Assembly: GCA_024336345.1 (NCBI GenBank)
Contig: JANFOG010000001.1
Location: 2,356,001-2,420,000, forward strand
Direction: 5' to 3'
Length of the DNA stretch: 64,000 nucleotides
Source of the DNA: Mariannaea sp. PMI_226
Lineage: Eukaryota > Ascomycota > Sordariomycetes > Hypocreales > Nectriaceae
How positions within the stretch are numbered: the stretch's first letter is position 1; every line of letters begins with the position of its first letter. A program made the translations under genes and the position numbers. Positions 34,578-46,276 of the stretch are shown piece after piece. Below the pieces are notes generated by a model. That model was not told where the DNA came from. It saw nothing but the letters and a program-made list of their open reading frames with translations, and searched no databases.

Positions 34578-36605
34578 TTATTCATTGCCTCTGGGGCCTC
34601 TTCCCAGGTCTCTAACAAACCGCACCTCGTCCGCCTGTTGCTCTAGCGCTACCCGTAGTCTCTTGCTGTACAGGTGCCGTTGCTCATCCTCCTCATTGCT
34701 GGCATCGGCATCGGCCTCACTGAAATCCTCTGGCTTGAAAAGAGGCTCTCCCGAGAAGCTGACCATTCCGAGCTTCTCTCCCGTCCAGAATAATATGTTG
34801 TCTTCGTTGCGTCTTTCCCGACCGTATTTAGATTTAGTTGATATGATCTTGCGAGCCATGTCACCCGATCCCGGCATCGAGGCGAAGAGTGATGACTGGG
34901 TAGGTGAGTCGCTGTGCCCGACCCGAATCCGTAGACACTCTGTGTGCCCGTCTCTTTCGAACCACTTGATTAACCCACTTCCATCGGAGCATACAATCTT
35001 AGTCCCGTGGTTAGCAACCGACAGAATAATGGACGATGCTGCCTTGTAGCGGTTTTTCAAGAGAGAGTTTTGCAGGGTTATGCCACTGTCAGATTGGTTG
35101 GCAGAGCTCAACCCGTATAACTCCAGTGACCCCTTTGTCTTGTAGACTCCGCCAGCAATCAACGTGCGACCATCTCCATTTGACTTGCTTCGGGCAACCT
35201 GCTCAGCTGATAACTCCCCACGTCGTCTCACTTCATAGTCTAGCGTTGAGTAGGGATAAGGAAGCGCAGTGAGACTGGATAATTGCGCTCCTGAGAAGAT
35301 GGATCCAACGATTTTTGGGAATTTGCGCCTGTCGTAATGTATAATGTTGGTAAATCGTCCGGCTACATAGATGTCATCTGACACCATCTCGTTGTCGCCC
35401 GGACGGGGCAAATGCAGAATGCTAGTTGGTGTGGGCTGAGACAGCGATGCGTAAGGCGGGAGCGGGTTCGGGTCGAACAGTGCTTTGAAGGGACTGTTGT
35501 CCTCCCATCCGGAGCCATCAACCTTGTCCACCACATCACGAGGTACATGCGCCCGCGCCCTGAAATCGTGTAGATGGATTCCCAATGATGTGCCAACTGT
35601 CAAGGGCACATTATCATGAACTTGCGACATGGTCGTGATGGACCATTCGAACGACTCCCGACTAACAACCTCAAGCCGGTTAAGATCAACCTCAACTAGA
35701 TCTGTCCATGTGAAAATCGATAAGTCAGTTCACTGAATTCGAAATTCCTCAAAGAACAACACAAACTTACGGCTTTGGACAGCAAAGAAGGCACGGTGGC
35801 CGTTATGATTGACACTTACGCAGTCCGTTACCCCCGAATCAATTCTCTTTGACCGCCGCACCTGATTGTCACTGTTCTTATTCAGAAACAGAATCTCGGA
35901 CCGGCTGTTCGCGATGATCCCCCCCTGCTTACCCCTACTACCATTGACATCCCAGAGACATACAGATCCATCATCCAGAGGCGAGACCGCCAATAGCGTG
36001 CCAAGACCGTCGTCCCCGTTATTCGGGTTGAATAGGGCAACACCTCGAGCTTCAATGGGATTAAATATTGTGCCTTCTCTGACTGTTGGGACCTCGAGCC
36101 AGTTGATTGAGGTAGGACCATGGCGCTGGATATATTCGTCGTACCAGGAGACTCTCTCATTGGGAAATACTGGGTCCCAGTTCGCCATGTCCTGGATAAA
36201 CTGTAGATGTTCCCGGCGGCTCTGATGCAGATCGTCTTGGTCTGTGGGCGGGAGACTGTGGCTATCCCCATGATTGTCATTCACACCATCTATGGATTCG
36301 TTTTGCTGTTGGCCATCGGGCTTGACTCTAGGAGAGGCTGCCTGAACGCGGCGGCGACTCTGGAGAAAGTGGTACCACGCCGAGCGTTGGAAACAATGAT
36401 GCTTCCAAAGCTCATGATCGAGGCAGACATCGCGGAGCTTGTGGCAGACGAGCTGCAGTTTGGGTAGATGGTGAGGTTCAAGGACTGCATTTCACGAGTG
36501 GTCAGCTAGGGCCGTGAAAGGCGGGGCATAGTCACGCTAACAGCATAAGATCTGAAGAAGGATCTCGTCGGGGAGCTTGTCAAGCTGTCTAGGGTTGTCC
36601 ATCAT
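34578..36605 (-). CDS. F-box protein with beta-propeller-like repeats
   Basis: Three exons, 36605-36542, 36484-35771 and 35701-34578, give 633 residues from the first of two adjacent ATGs (632 from the second). The F-box is at residues 9-50: LPDEILLQILC, continuing after the first intron with FLEPHHLPKLQLVCHKLRDVC. This binds Skp1 and makes the protein a substrate receptor of an SCF ubiquitin ligase. The rest contains WD-like blades such as LLAVSPLDDGSVCLWDV, GHRAFFAVQS, YVAGRFTNIIHYDRR and IVCSDGSGLIKWFERD, which likely form a propeller for substrate binding, then an acidic stretch near the end. Intron donors are GTTAGC and GTAAGT, and both joins keep frame. Substrate unknown. Similar to fission-yeast Pof-type F-box proteins in layout, but I cannot name an orthologue with certainty. 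Confidence 0.88.
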
Positions 36606-38257
36606 GTGAGGTACAATGAGTGGACTGGGGGGTCCGACAGGTGACGCTGCAGGACTCTGGGGGCACGGAGCGACGAGAGAGAGCTAGAACAGTCAGAGAG
36701 GGATAGTGTAAGGGGAAGAATCCCGATGGAAGGTTCCGTTCAGCTTTCGCAGTGTGATGTCTTATAGTTGGACTAGGAGCTCAGGCCGCGGGCAGCGGGC
36801 CGGCCGGGATTTTGACCAGAAGCGACGAGTTAAGGTACTGATGATCGATTAGGTAAGCTGCCATGTCCTTCGATGCGCTCATGACAAGTGAGCTATTCTC
36901 ACCCAAGATACCCGTAGAAAAACGGGGGGTTTCAAATCCTAATGGGAAGCTGATCATTGATTACTTAACGAATGTATACATATACAGGCTATCATTTCGG
37001 ATTTAAATGAAGACTATCTATACGTTGCGTTGGAAAGCTGTCTTGGATTCTTTGGTGAAGATTGGTACCTCCAGCAGCGTCCGGCGATTTCTCCACAGCT
37101 ACATGGACTACCAGGTACCTTACTTGGCGTGATGGACCAGCCAGAACTACACAGCACACAAGAAGCAACTATGGTGATTACTTTTGGACACCAGCAATGT
37201 GTTTGTAAGAGATTTAATCTGAAGACAAGAAGGAATCTGAATATATAGTTTGATGCTATTTCCTTTCCTATAAAACAAAAAAAGTTGCGCCCAAGATTCC
37301 ATTACCCAAGGACTGAGCAAGGCTGCTTGACGCAGCTGGGTAAGTCAATGTGTGCCTACCTCAGGCTGCCTCCACTACTCAACTAATGCAACTAATGCCC
37401 CTACCTTTCTACCTTATTCACCAGCTTGCCTGAGATGATCTTCCCCGGCCCCAAGCTTAATTCTAGAATTGACCTTATATACCTCTTGATAGGTGCCTCA
37501 GGGAAAGAATACCTGCATGGTTCCTAGTACCGACCCCGTCTCTGTGCCTTATACTTGATACAGTAGATAGCGTACAGACTCACAGGTACCTAGTGATTTC
37601 ACCAAGTCTTCGATATAAAGTACCTATTTAATTAGGTTATTAGGTTGCCTTACGTTAGGAGATAGTGGATGCTTACCAGGTGTAATCAACTGTCCAACAC
37701 TCCCATCTATCTCCAAGATACCGAGGTGACTGCCTCGTGCGGGTAAACAAGAAGCGGCAGACCATTTCTTGATGCCTCAGTCAGTCTGTTGTCCTTGCAT
37801 TTAAAACTTTTATTTACACCTTGATTCACGGCGCGCAACCACAGATTCACAACCACAGATTCACAACTCACAACTACCTTACTCCTGCCCGAGTCAATGC
37901 GACACCAAGCAACACCCATCTGCGCCTTGGACAATTCACATCTTGATCAGCATTTGACCAAAATATTCTCGCCTTGTTTATAATCCATCAATTATTCGAC
38001 AAAAGCAAGTCACCTGGATCCACGATCTATCGCCCTCTGCAGCAAAAATAATTACTCGCCAGAGCGTAATTGAGCACCCAGTGACTTGAATTCGCTCGAT
38101 CCTTGGCTCTTCACTTTGATTCACAACGTGTACGGAGCCCAGAAGCCAAAAAAAAAAAAAAAAAAAGATAAAGTCCCGACCCGGTACCAGTCGCGAGGAA
38201 ATCTGGAGGAAGCCGCAACGAAAAGGAAAATAAATGAAATAAGCAAACATTCTAGTG
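36606..38257. promoter_or_regulatory. Divergent intergenic region between the F-box and serine-rich genes
   Basis: A 1.65-kb region between two divergent starts, with no protein-like frame. It contains many GGTACCT/AGGTACC motifs (37080-37660), a 20-base A run at about 38148-38166 and a short near-duplication ACCACAGATTCACAA at 37840-37870. No RNA gene is seen. Confidence 0.5.
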
Positions 38258-40926
38258 ATGCAACCCCTTTCTGAATCCGTAAGTCGTTGCCATACATTCC
38301 GCTGCTCTGCCAAGTACCTAATCTAAGAAGTTGCAGCCCTCAACCATAACCGAGCGCTCTGGTCAAGATGCAAGAATCACAGACCATGCTACAGTCTCAC
38401 CAATTTCATCAACAGATTCAGACGCCTTCACAGGACTTCAACAAGGTAAAAGCATTCCGCTTCAGGACTTTTCCTACGTCAAACCTCAACTTCCCCCGGG
38501 ACGCATTCCAGAACCCTTGAAATTCGTTTCTGAGTGTCTCCCTCGATCTCGAGAGGGCCATGCCAGTAAATTGAATTGCGAGAGCTCTCTAATACCTCTG
38601 GATGAAGACCAAGTTGCTTCTGAATGGGAGACTGTCTTCCCCGATGAAGAGTTCAGAGAAGCCACTCAAGTTCCTACGGTTCCGCCCCGACATCGAGGGA
38701 ACTTCGAGGTCCCATATTCTGCTCATCAGACTCCTTTCCAAAATACCAAACAGAATCCTGAACAAGCCAAACCAATCGAACACATGGGTCTGCCTGCTAC
38801 CCGTGCACTTCCTGTACCGCCTGCAATTGGAATCCCGAGATTGGCACCACCTCTCACGCAGTCCTTCCATTCTGCCTCAAGTCTGTACAGTGATGTGGAG
38901 GATATAACCTGTCTTGCTGAAACAGACCTTGCCATTTTGAAAGAGAACTAGTGGAACTCCGGGCAGGGAGGTGGACAAACGCAGGGCTTACCGAATAGCT
39001 CTCGACTAGACGTCTTGAGGTCTACCTCAAAAACCTCTAGCAGCATCAACGATGATCCGTTCAAATACGACAGGGATAACTACTCTGGATTTCTCAAGTA
39101 TTCTGCTGAGAGGAACGTCAGCGATGCTCTTTATCGTATTGGAGAGAGCCCTGATCCAGTGGCCAAATACCCTCAATCTGAATATATCGAGGATTCGTCC
39201 CCAACTCCCAAGAAAGGGCTTAACATAGCATCTTTTTATAACACTTCTGCCATTCGATCGACTTAGAATGTCGACAAAGAGGTAAAAGTCCCCGTCATTG
39301 ACAGGTCAACGAAACCTATCTCTCAGCCGGAAACCCAGCCACCATCTCCTCAGTTAGCAAGTGGTATTGCAACTTTAATGCAGCCCCGACCCAGAAGCGC
39401 CACTGATGCTGATTGGCAAACGGTCACGACGGATCGTGGACTTGATTCCATGCAGCAGGAGTTTCATGACAGCCTGGGAAAGGGAACTGGAAGCAGTCTT
39501 GCTGATATTTCAGATGCTGAGCGCGGTGATCCAGCCACTTATTCATCAACCCAAAAAATCATCCAGCATCCTTACGATGTTGCCACGCCAGTACCATACC
39601 GGCTGGCCATGGACAACGCGAGAAACGGCCAAAGTTTGATTCCAAAACTCTTTGCACCTAGTCCAGGAAGTTTCCCAGTCAATTCTGCTCGTTGCTTGCC
39701 TCGGAACTCGACACAGGATCCGGAAGTCACATCTCGATTCTCATCCCGTTTCTGCCGAGATGGTACCACAAAGAAGTCCAATCGCCAAAGCATTTTTGTT
39801 GAACTAAACTCCAGACGTGATAGCTATGAGTCTCTTGAATCAGAGTCCAATATATCTCGCTGTGAGATACAGGATACAAGCAAGGCAGACAAATCTAGAA
39901 GATTTAGATGGTCTCGAATTAGAGAGAATCTGGGACGAGATTCGCCAAAGACTGCCCTAACCGTCTGGGACAAACCGTTATGCATGCTAGGCATCGAGGG
40001 ATTCGGCGAGCCCAAAAAGTCTCGTCATGTTCCACATGATGAATTCCTGCAGAGCTTGCCTCGACTTCCCTTTCGTTTGATTAGCCTCCCTGAAGCATCA
40101 ATGTTACAGCATTTCAAAAGGCAACGAGGTGAGGAAGATCACACCGAACCTGCGAGATCAATCACAGGTAGAATTGGATCTCACACAACTAGTACTCTCA
40201 ACTCCATGGCTTCACCAAATACTTTGTCATCAAGCCAATTTCACCACTCTCTCGCCTCACGGACAGATAAAATTGTGAGACCAGATCCGATTCACCACTA
40301 TCACGGGGTAAATAACGGACTCCATTACCGCGACTGTGAGTAAACAAAAGCATAGTGTCAATCTTCAATGTCATTAACCTTTCATAGCTAGTGAGAGAAT
40401 TTCCGACATGCTGATTTCGTCTTCCGCGATTCTAGATGATTTGCATCTAGTTGAGCCTCGAGCTCCAGTTAGCAAAGTTTGGCACCAGGGGTTTTCGCGA
40501 AATATGTCATTTTGTGAAGCATTACCACCAGGCCGTGGGTTCTCTATGAGTACTTTAGAGCGGAGATCTCGACAGAGTAGCCGATGCACTCGCGCGGATA
40601 CGCATCTACTTACACCCTCCGAACTGCATCTCATTGAATCAGCTAGAGAGGGCATTCTCTTTCGTCGTCGATTATCTGGGAAGAAGAACACTAAGAAAAG
40701 GGCCATCTTTGGTGGACTCATTCTCTTGACGGTTCTTTTCCCCTTCATTGGACTACTGGCTCTATGGGGGAAGTTTGACCCAGCAATTTCGTGGTATACC
40801 GATGGTGAGATGTATTCTCTGGCTCCATCACAGCGCCGAAAACTGAGAAGTGTGCTACTTATTGAAGCGGCTCTATTCCCCGCCTTGGTCATCACTTTGG
40901 CCGTTTACTACGCTTCCCGGGGCTAG
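38258..40926 (+). pseudogene. Serine-rich two-TM membrane protein gene with two in-frame amber codons
   Basis: Exon 1 is 38258-38278 (MQPLSES), then a 49-nt intron with GTAAGT and CTAAT. One reading frame then runs from 38328 to 40335, and after a 52-nt intron exon 3 (40388-40926) ends the protein. The frame is interrupted by TAG at 38949 and at 39264 but stays protein-like throughout: DDPFKYDRDNYSGFLKYSA between them and QPRPRSATDADWQTV after. Both stops would be CAG (Gln) before a C-to-T change. The product is Ser-rich and mostly disordered, with two C-terminal membrane helices (IFGGLILLTVLFPFIGLL and LIEAALFPALVITLAVYY), like a sordariomycete family called serine-rich protein. Near the first stop another frame also reads well (ELVELRAGRWTNAGL), so compensating frameshifts are possible. 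It may be a pseudogene, a strain-specific null allele or an assembly error. Confidence 0.75.
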
Positions 40927-41304
40927 GTTTTCGTTACCTGGCCACGATCTTCACGGTCCCTGAAATACTTGCAATTGGAATGCCGCTTCGATTGAAAGTG
41001 TGCAAGGAGAGGCTACGAAACTATACAAAACCTCCCCCCATCTCTACGAGCAAGTCCTTTGCTGGGGTAGTGCTGAATTTAATCCGAGCATGACTGGATT
41101 GGGATGCGATAGCACAGTAGGTCGGAATTGGGTAGTGGATATTCAAATGCGAGTCTCACAGATCAGAGCCAGTTATTGTAAGATGGGAAGTATCGTTTGA
41201 CTACTTAATTCTTCAAGTTGACCTGAACTGCCAAATTTTGGCCTCTTGAGTCCTTCATGTCAATACCCACCCCGGTGTCTTCTTGTAACCAACGGTGGCT
41301 GGAT
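40927..41304. other. Short convergent spacer after the serine-rich gene
   Basis: The 378 bp lie between two converging stop codons. I see only 3' untranslated sequence; a 66-codon plus-strand frame here has no protein character. Confidence 0.5.
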
Positions 41305-41711
41305 TTACTTGTTATTGGTGGAGGTAGAGCTGGTAGAGCTGGTAGAGGTAGAACCGTGACTTGTGGTGCCGCTTGGAGAGGTGTAAGTGTAACTACCCGA
41401 GCCATTGTTGTAGTAAGTGCTTCCATTGGGGTTGGAATAGTAATAGGAGCCATCACTGCACTATGTAAGATTTCTGAGAGCCAAGAGTGTTTGAATCACG
41501 AGATAGCAGATAGTTATGTATCTCGAGAACGTACGTGTTGGAATAGTGGTAAGAATTGGAATTGGTAGCGCTCGAACCGTAGTCTCGAGCGCAGTAATGA
41601 TTACCCTAAAGAAAGGTTGGGTTAAATGAGGTATGATGGAGACGGGAATAATGGCTGCAGACATACCTGGCTGTTGGTGCCGCTGCTCTTGTAGGAATAG
41701 TTGTCAGGCAT
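41305..41711 (-). CDS. Small Ser/Tyr/Asn-rich conserved fungal protein
   Basis: Three exons, 41711-41667, 41605-41535 and 41455-41305, encode 88 residues. The donors are GTATGT and GTACGT, the acceptors TTTAG and TGCAG, and the joins read GTNSQ-GNHYCARD and HYSNT-DGSYYYSN. The protein begins MPDNYSYKSSGTNSQ, has GSTYYNNGSGSYTYTSPSG in the middle and ends in a Ser/Thr tract closing TNNK. It has no signal peptide or membrane segment and one Cys. Closely similar short proteins occur across filamentous ascomycetes, as far as I recall, with no known function. The composition suggests an intrinsically disordered, possibly self-associating protein. It is divergent from the epimerase-like gene. Its exons are too short to stand out as reading frames, but splice sites and sequence order support it well. 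Confidence 0.82.
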
Positions 41712-43063
41712 GGTGATCAGAGTTTCCGGGGTGTAACGAGGCTGGTTCAACTTGACGGTGATGGCTTGACGATGAAGATGTAAAGAAGAGGGAGAGGAGG
41801 AGGGAGAACAGGGGATTTCTTGATAAAGTGCGGAGGTCGGAGAATTATAACATGCCTTTATACAAAGGGAGTCACGTTGAAGTAGACAGGGGTTGGAGTT
41901 TGGTCAGCTGAAGGGCTGCTCACCAATGAGGGTGTTTGATGCTTCATTTCGCAAACAGAATGGCGTTTGGGTATTGCCAAACTCACCCCGGATTGAGTCG
42001 AAAGAGGAAGGGGGAAAAAGCAAATAAGAGCAATGTTGTTCAGAGCCCGTATCCGTCAAGCTGCTACATAAACCCTTAACGAGCGATGCACATTTATCAT
42101 GTGAGTACAAGTTGTAATACGGAAGACTGTCACGATGTGATCAATGTGTCTTAACCATGCAGGCAATATGTGAATCAGCTACTCCTTGTAGGAGGAAGCC
42201 GGCTGTCGCTTGAATAATTGGTTAGTCCGGAGACACGGTTATTTTGCGCCTGATATTAAGGGGAATATCGCTTGATACCAGTCACCTCCATATGTTATTC
42301 CGGCGCCAACGAAGATACATAACTAGCTTACTCAAGCTACCAGTTATTATGTATCGGTTTCATAGTGAGATGCGATATATATGCCTTCACCCAATAACTA
42401 AATCCTGTGTTCTGTAGGTATTTATCCAATCCAGGCCAAATAATGTAAAGCAGGGAGTGTACGTACATGGTCAGTACGGCTCTAACATGCAACCTGGGTG
42501 CTTGATGCATGCTCAGCTGAAGTAAAATAGTCACAGCCAAGAGAAAAATGATCCACCGCCGCTGTTGCTTGGAAAATTCAAAGCTGGATTCATCAGAAGT
42601 AACATTAGTAAACAACTATTGCACCAAACAATCCACTTATTACGATGTTGAAGATGATTGGGGAAGAGTGGACTCTCTGGCAAGGTTGGGTACCGGGTAG
42701 GCTGAGCGAAACCCGACAATCGACCGAATTTTAATTTATAATGCGCTCGCAATAATTAGACCGCGTATGATGTCATTCTCGTCAGCAACCAACAATGAGG
42801 CATCGATACTGATTGAACTCTTTATGGGTCGTACATATAACTCAACCTGATGTCCATATCCATGCTTGAACATATCCAATTCAATTTATTAGATTTACTG
42901 AATTCATATTATCTTAGTCTTCGTCTTCTTTCTTTTTTTTTTCTTTCTTCCTTCTGCCTCTTCACTGCTCGAGGTTACCGTATCCTCGTGTTTCGCTTCA
43001 GCAAGCCAAGACTACCCTACCCACCTTATTAGGTACCTAGTCAAGGTACTCAGCTAAACCACA
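41712..43063. promoter_or_regulatory. Divergent intergenic region upstream of the epimerase-like gene
   Basis: The 1.35 kb hold the promoters of two divergent genes. The 3' part (42850-43060) is CT-rich on the plus strand with T runs at 42930-42945 and GGTACC-type motifs just before the start. A 92-codon minus-strand frame at 42337-42615 has a hydrophobic stretch but no ATG at its start, and I do not call it. Confidence 0.5.
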
Positions 43064-44330
43064 ATGGCGCCTAAGATCTTCTTGTAAGTGCCTATGCCAT
43101 ACGTGCACGATCTACTCAAGTTGACGATTTACGACTAACACTTTTTTTTGTTTGTTTGTTTAGCACTGGAGCTACGGGTATTTACTCTGCCATCTATCAC
43201 AATGCACAATGTCACTAATTGAGGTGTTGAAAAAGGCTACGTCGGCGGAAGCATGTTTGCCCAGGTGCACGACGCCCACCCTGATTACCACTTCACATTG
43301 TTCGTGCGCAACGAGGAGCGTAGCAAACTTATTGCCGCCAAGTATCCAAACGTCAAATTCGCATATGGGTCCCTTTATGACTCTGCGGTTATCGAAAAGG
43401 CGGCAGCTGAAGCTGATATTGTCATTCGTAAGCCCTCTCACGAGTTGCGGGGAGGATAGCACTTTTTTTTTATTTTTTTTATTTTATTTATTTACTGACA
43501 CCATTCATCCAGACACTGCAGATTCCGCGGATGACGTTCCATCAGCCAAAGCAATTGCCGCTGGCCTCGCTGCTGGCCATACACCAGAAAACCCCGGGTA
43601 CTGGATTCACTTGTCAGGTACTGGAGTCTTGACCTGGTACGATATCCAGCACAAGCGCTGCGGCGAAGCCCCAATTCCTGAAGAGACATACAACGACCTC
43701 AGCGGCGTGGATAGACTTCACAACATCCCCGACGCCGCTTTCCACAGGGATGTCGACAAGATTGTCCAGGCAGCCAATTCAGAATCGGTGAAAACACTCA
43801 TCATATCTCCTCCCACCATCTACGGCATCGGTCGTGGTCCGGTCAACACTCGCAGCGTCCAGATTCCAAACTTAGCCCGTGCAGCACTTCAACTCGGCTA
43901 CGCGCCCATCGTCGGCGCTGGCAAGACGGAGTGGGATAATGTCCATGTTGACGATTTAGCCGACCTCTTCCTCCGGTTTGTCGACGCAACTCAGGATCCA
44001 TCCAAACGAGACAACCCCGAGATTTTTGGGTTGAACGGCTACTTCTTTGCTCGTCAGGACTACCATAAGTGGTCCGACCTCTCCGAGTGGATCGCGGAGG
44101 AGGCGGCGCGCCAGGGCTATCTGCCGGCGCCGGCGACCAAGTCAGTCCCACAGGAAGAGGTCGTGGCGACCGGGCTTCTGGCAGCCGCAACGTGGGGATC
44201 AAACTCCAAAGGAGAGTCCGAACGGGCCAAAAAATATCTAGGGTGGGAGCCAAAGTCATCTGTGCTAAGGTCGACTATTTCCGAGCTTGTTAGGAGAGAA
44301 GCTGAATCTTTGGGCATTTCTAAAAGTTGA
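43064..44330 (+). CDS. NAD(P)-binding epimerase/dehydratase-like protein
   Basis: Four exons, 43064-43083, 43164-43177, 43236-43427 and 43513-44330, encode 347 residues. Exon 2 has only 14 nt. The start MAPKIFFTGATGYVGG gives the Rossmann dinucleotide motif TGxxGxxGG at residues 8-16, which is only complete once three introns are removed. This is a short-chain dehydrogenase of the extended or atypical type: strand DYHFTLFVRN, LSGTGVLTWYD near the active site, PPTIYGIGRGPVNTRS and the C-terminal substrate-binding part VHVDDLADLFLRFVD. Such cytosolic proteins are annotated as nucleoside-diphosphate-sugar epimerases, but the substrate is not known. Residues near the catalytic Tyr do not show a clear YxxxK, so activity is uncertain. 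Introns are 80, 58 and 85 nt; the last is flanked by a long T-rich run. Confidence 0.88.
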
Positions 44331-46276
44331 TCTACCATTCGGGATGCTGGTCTTGCAAAGTAGCTTGCTCATTGTGGATTTAGAAAAGCAGGAAGAGATC
44401 CTTGTAAAATAAGGTACAGGAGTTTCCAGTTGACTTTGAACAATACCATAATTGTTATCTTATTGTGTCACAACTGCTATTTGATTCCTACATGCTTGGT
44501 GGGTGAATTGAAGTTGCAGTCAGTAGCTACAGTACATACACAAAAGTCTTCTTCCACCCACACAGTAACCGCATTAACTCACAACTTTCAAAAATATCTC
44601 ATAAATCAAAACACCTTTATTTTCCAGATAAAAGATTAGAATTTAATAAAATAATATTAATATTTACTATTTTTATTTTTATTTTATTTTTATATCCTTA
44701 AATTAGAAAATTATAAACGCTCAAAAAATATAAAAATTAGTTACATTCCTTATAGTAGAGTTATAGGGGAAATACGGTATTAATCTTACTATTTTATAGA
44801 GAGGAATTGAGATTTCTTAATTTTGGTAATTTGAATATTACTTTTTAGTATCTTTAAAAAAGAAGAACAATTAAAAAACTTAAGATATTTAATAAAACAC
44901 TACTTAATTATCATATATATATATATTCTTATTCATATATAAGTAGGTGGTAGATTTATTCAGGAGTTCTTATGGTGAATATTTGAGGTTTAGGGTGGCA
45001 CACTGTGTGGTGGAAGAAGACTTTTGCGTTGTTACTGTATTATGGTATACTCTCATAATAATATTTGCATCTACGTAGCACTCCTGCGTTCCGTTACCTG
45101 GGTAATCAACCGCTCCACCATTGGGCCTCATGATGCAGTGGAACGGGGCCTTCATGATGGAGGGGCAAACGTCGTGCACGAGCCCATGGATGAGGATGCC
45201 CCTCCAAAAAAGAACTAAGGATCAAGGATGAAGGGGGCTAAGGGCTAAGGACCGAGGACTAATAGCTAATAAGGGAGGACGACGTGCAACATCGCTCAAC
45301 CTCTCGGCTCGTGTTCAACCCCCCCGGCATCGCAGTTGGCAGCCCCAACTCGGCGTTGCCGCCAGTCGAGGTGCGAGAGAGGGTAACTAGGTGAGCGGCT
45401 TGCTTTGCTGACTTAAAGCAGGGAGAAAAAACTCGTCTTGCCAGCCAACTTCCGAGTCAGGCTATGCCTCCCTCTCGCTGTTGCCACTGGCTGACCTCTA
45501 GTTGGCTGGAACATGTTTTACAGTGCTTGTTACAGAGAAGGTTTTCTTGGCTTGCATTGGAGTCCCGGGGCGGAAGCACAGTGAGGTTTGGAATGTCCCC
45601 GTTGGCCCATCGTTGGCCCAATGTCCCATCTCTCTCCCCGTTCATCCAGCACCTACCTGCACAGTGAGAACGTGTCAGATAGTTTCCCCGTGTCACGAGC
45701 CTCCGAGGGCTCCAACCTCGACACTAGCACACAAAAAGTCATAAACCGAAATGCTGCAGCAAATCACCACTATCCCATGGTTTTGAACAAACTTCTGCTT
45801 CCCGGGGACGGCTTAAGGTAGTGGATTAAAAATGCGTCAACGGCTTGCGACCACCAAGTCGAGTTACACACCGGATGATATGAAAGCTGCAACTGTGTAC
45901 AAAAAAGGGCTTCACCATTACTCGTTAAACATCCAGACAATTTTTTTTTTTCGCCCCCGGTGCAACGCCCCGAAATGATTGAGCCAGTTGCGGCGCTGGA
46001 CCGGCCCCGAGTAGAAGAAAAAGAACTGGAGCCTGTGAAGGAAGGGGAAAAAAAAAAAACTCAGGCGAAGGCGCTATGCCCAAAGTAGCCTAATGAAGTG
46101 ATCTCAGGTAGCCCACTTGCTTCTGGCCCCACTCGCCAGAAAAAGTTCAGTTCACAGAGGGCCCAAAATTTATTCTCACAAAATCTGGTTGGGAGAATTT
46201 CTTTCACTGAAACCCCACGGTTCTTGCTTCCTTTCCCTCATCCTCTCTTCCACCCAAAATCTTCTACACAGACAAA
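44331..46276. other. Spacer with AT-rich block upstream of the Ssb gene
   Basis: The 1.9 kb contain the very AT-rich block at 44585-44960, entered separately, and the Ssb promoter. Between 45200 and 45280 there are several variants of AAGGGCTAAGGACCGAGGAC. Downstream the composition is normal. No frame is convincing. I looked for heat-shock elements before the Ssb gene (nGAAnnTTCn arrays) and saw none that are clear, which fits a gene controlled with ribosomal genes rather than by heat. Confidence 0.5.
44585..44960. repeat. Very AT-rich block, possible RIP-degraded repeat
   Basis: About 375 bp consist largely of A and T with many TA steps, for example TTTTTATTTTTATTTTATTT near 44668 and an (AT)n run near 44920-44935. 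The sequence on both sides is much richer in GC and the edges are sharp. RIP turns CpA into TpA and leaves such TA-rich islands where repeats once stood. No open frame or terminal repeat survives, so the origin is inference. Confidence 0.55.

Noticed and set aside
42337..42615. 92-codon minus-strand frame with a hydrophobic segment
   Set aside because: No ATG at its start and no homologous-looking motif; it lies in the promoter region of the epimerase-like gene.
46100..46276. Heat-shock elements upstream of the Hsp70 gene
   Set aside because: GAA and TTC words occur (for example AGAATTTCTTTC) but not with the two-base spacing and three-unit array of a real element; Ssb-class genes are normally not heat-induced.
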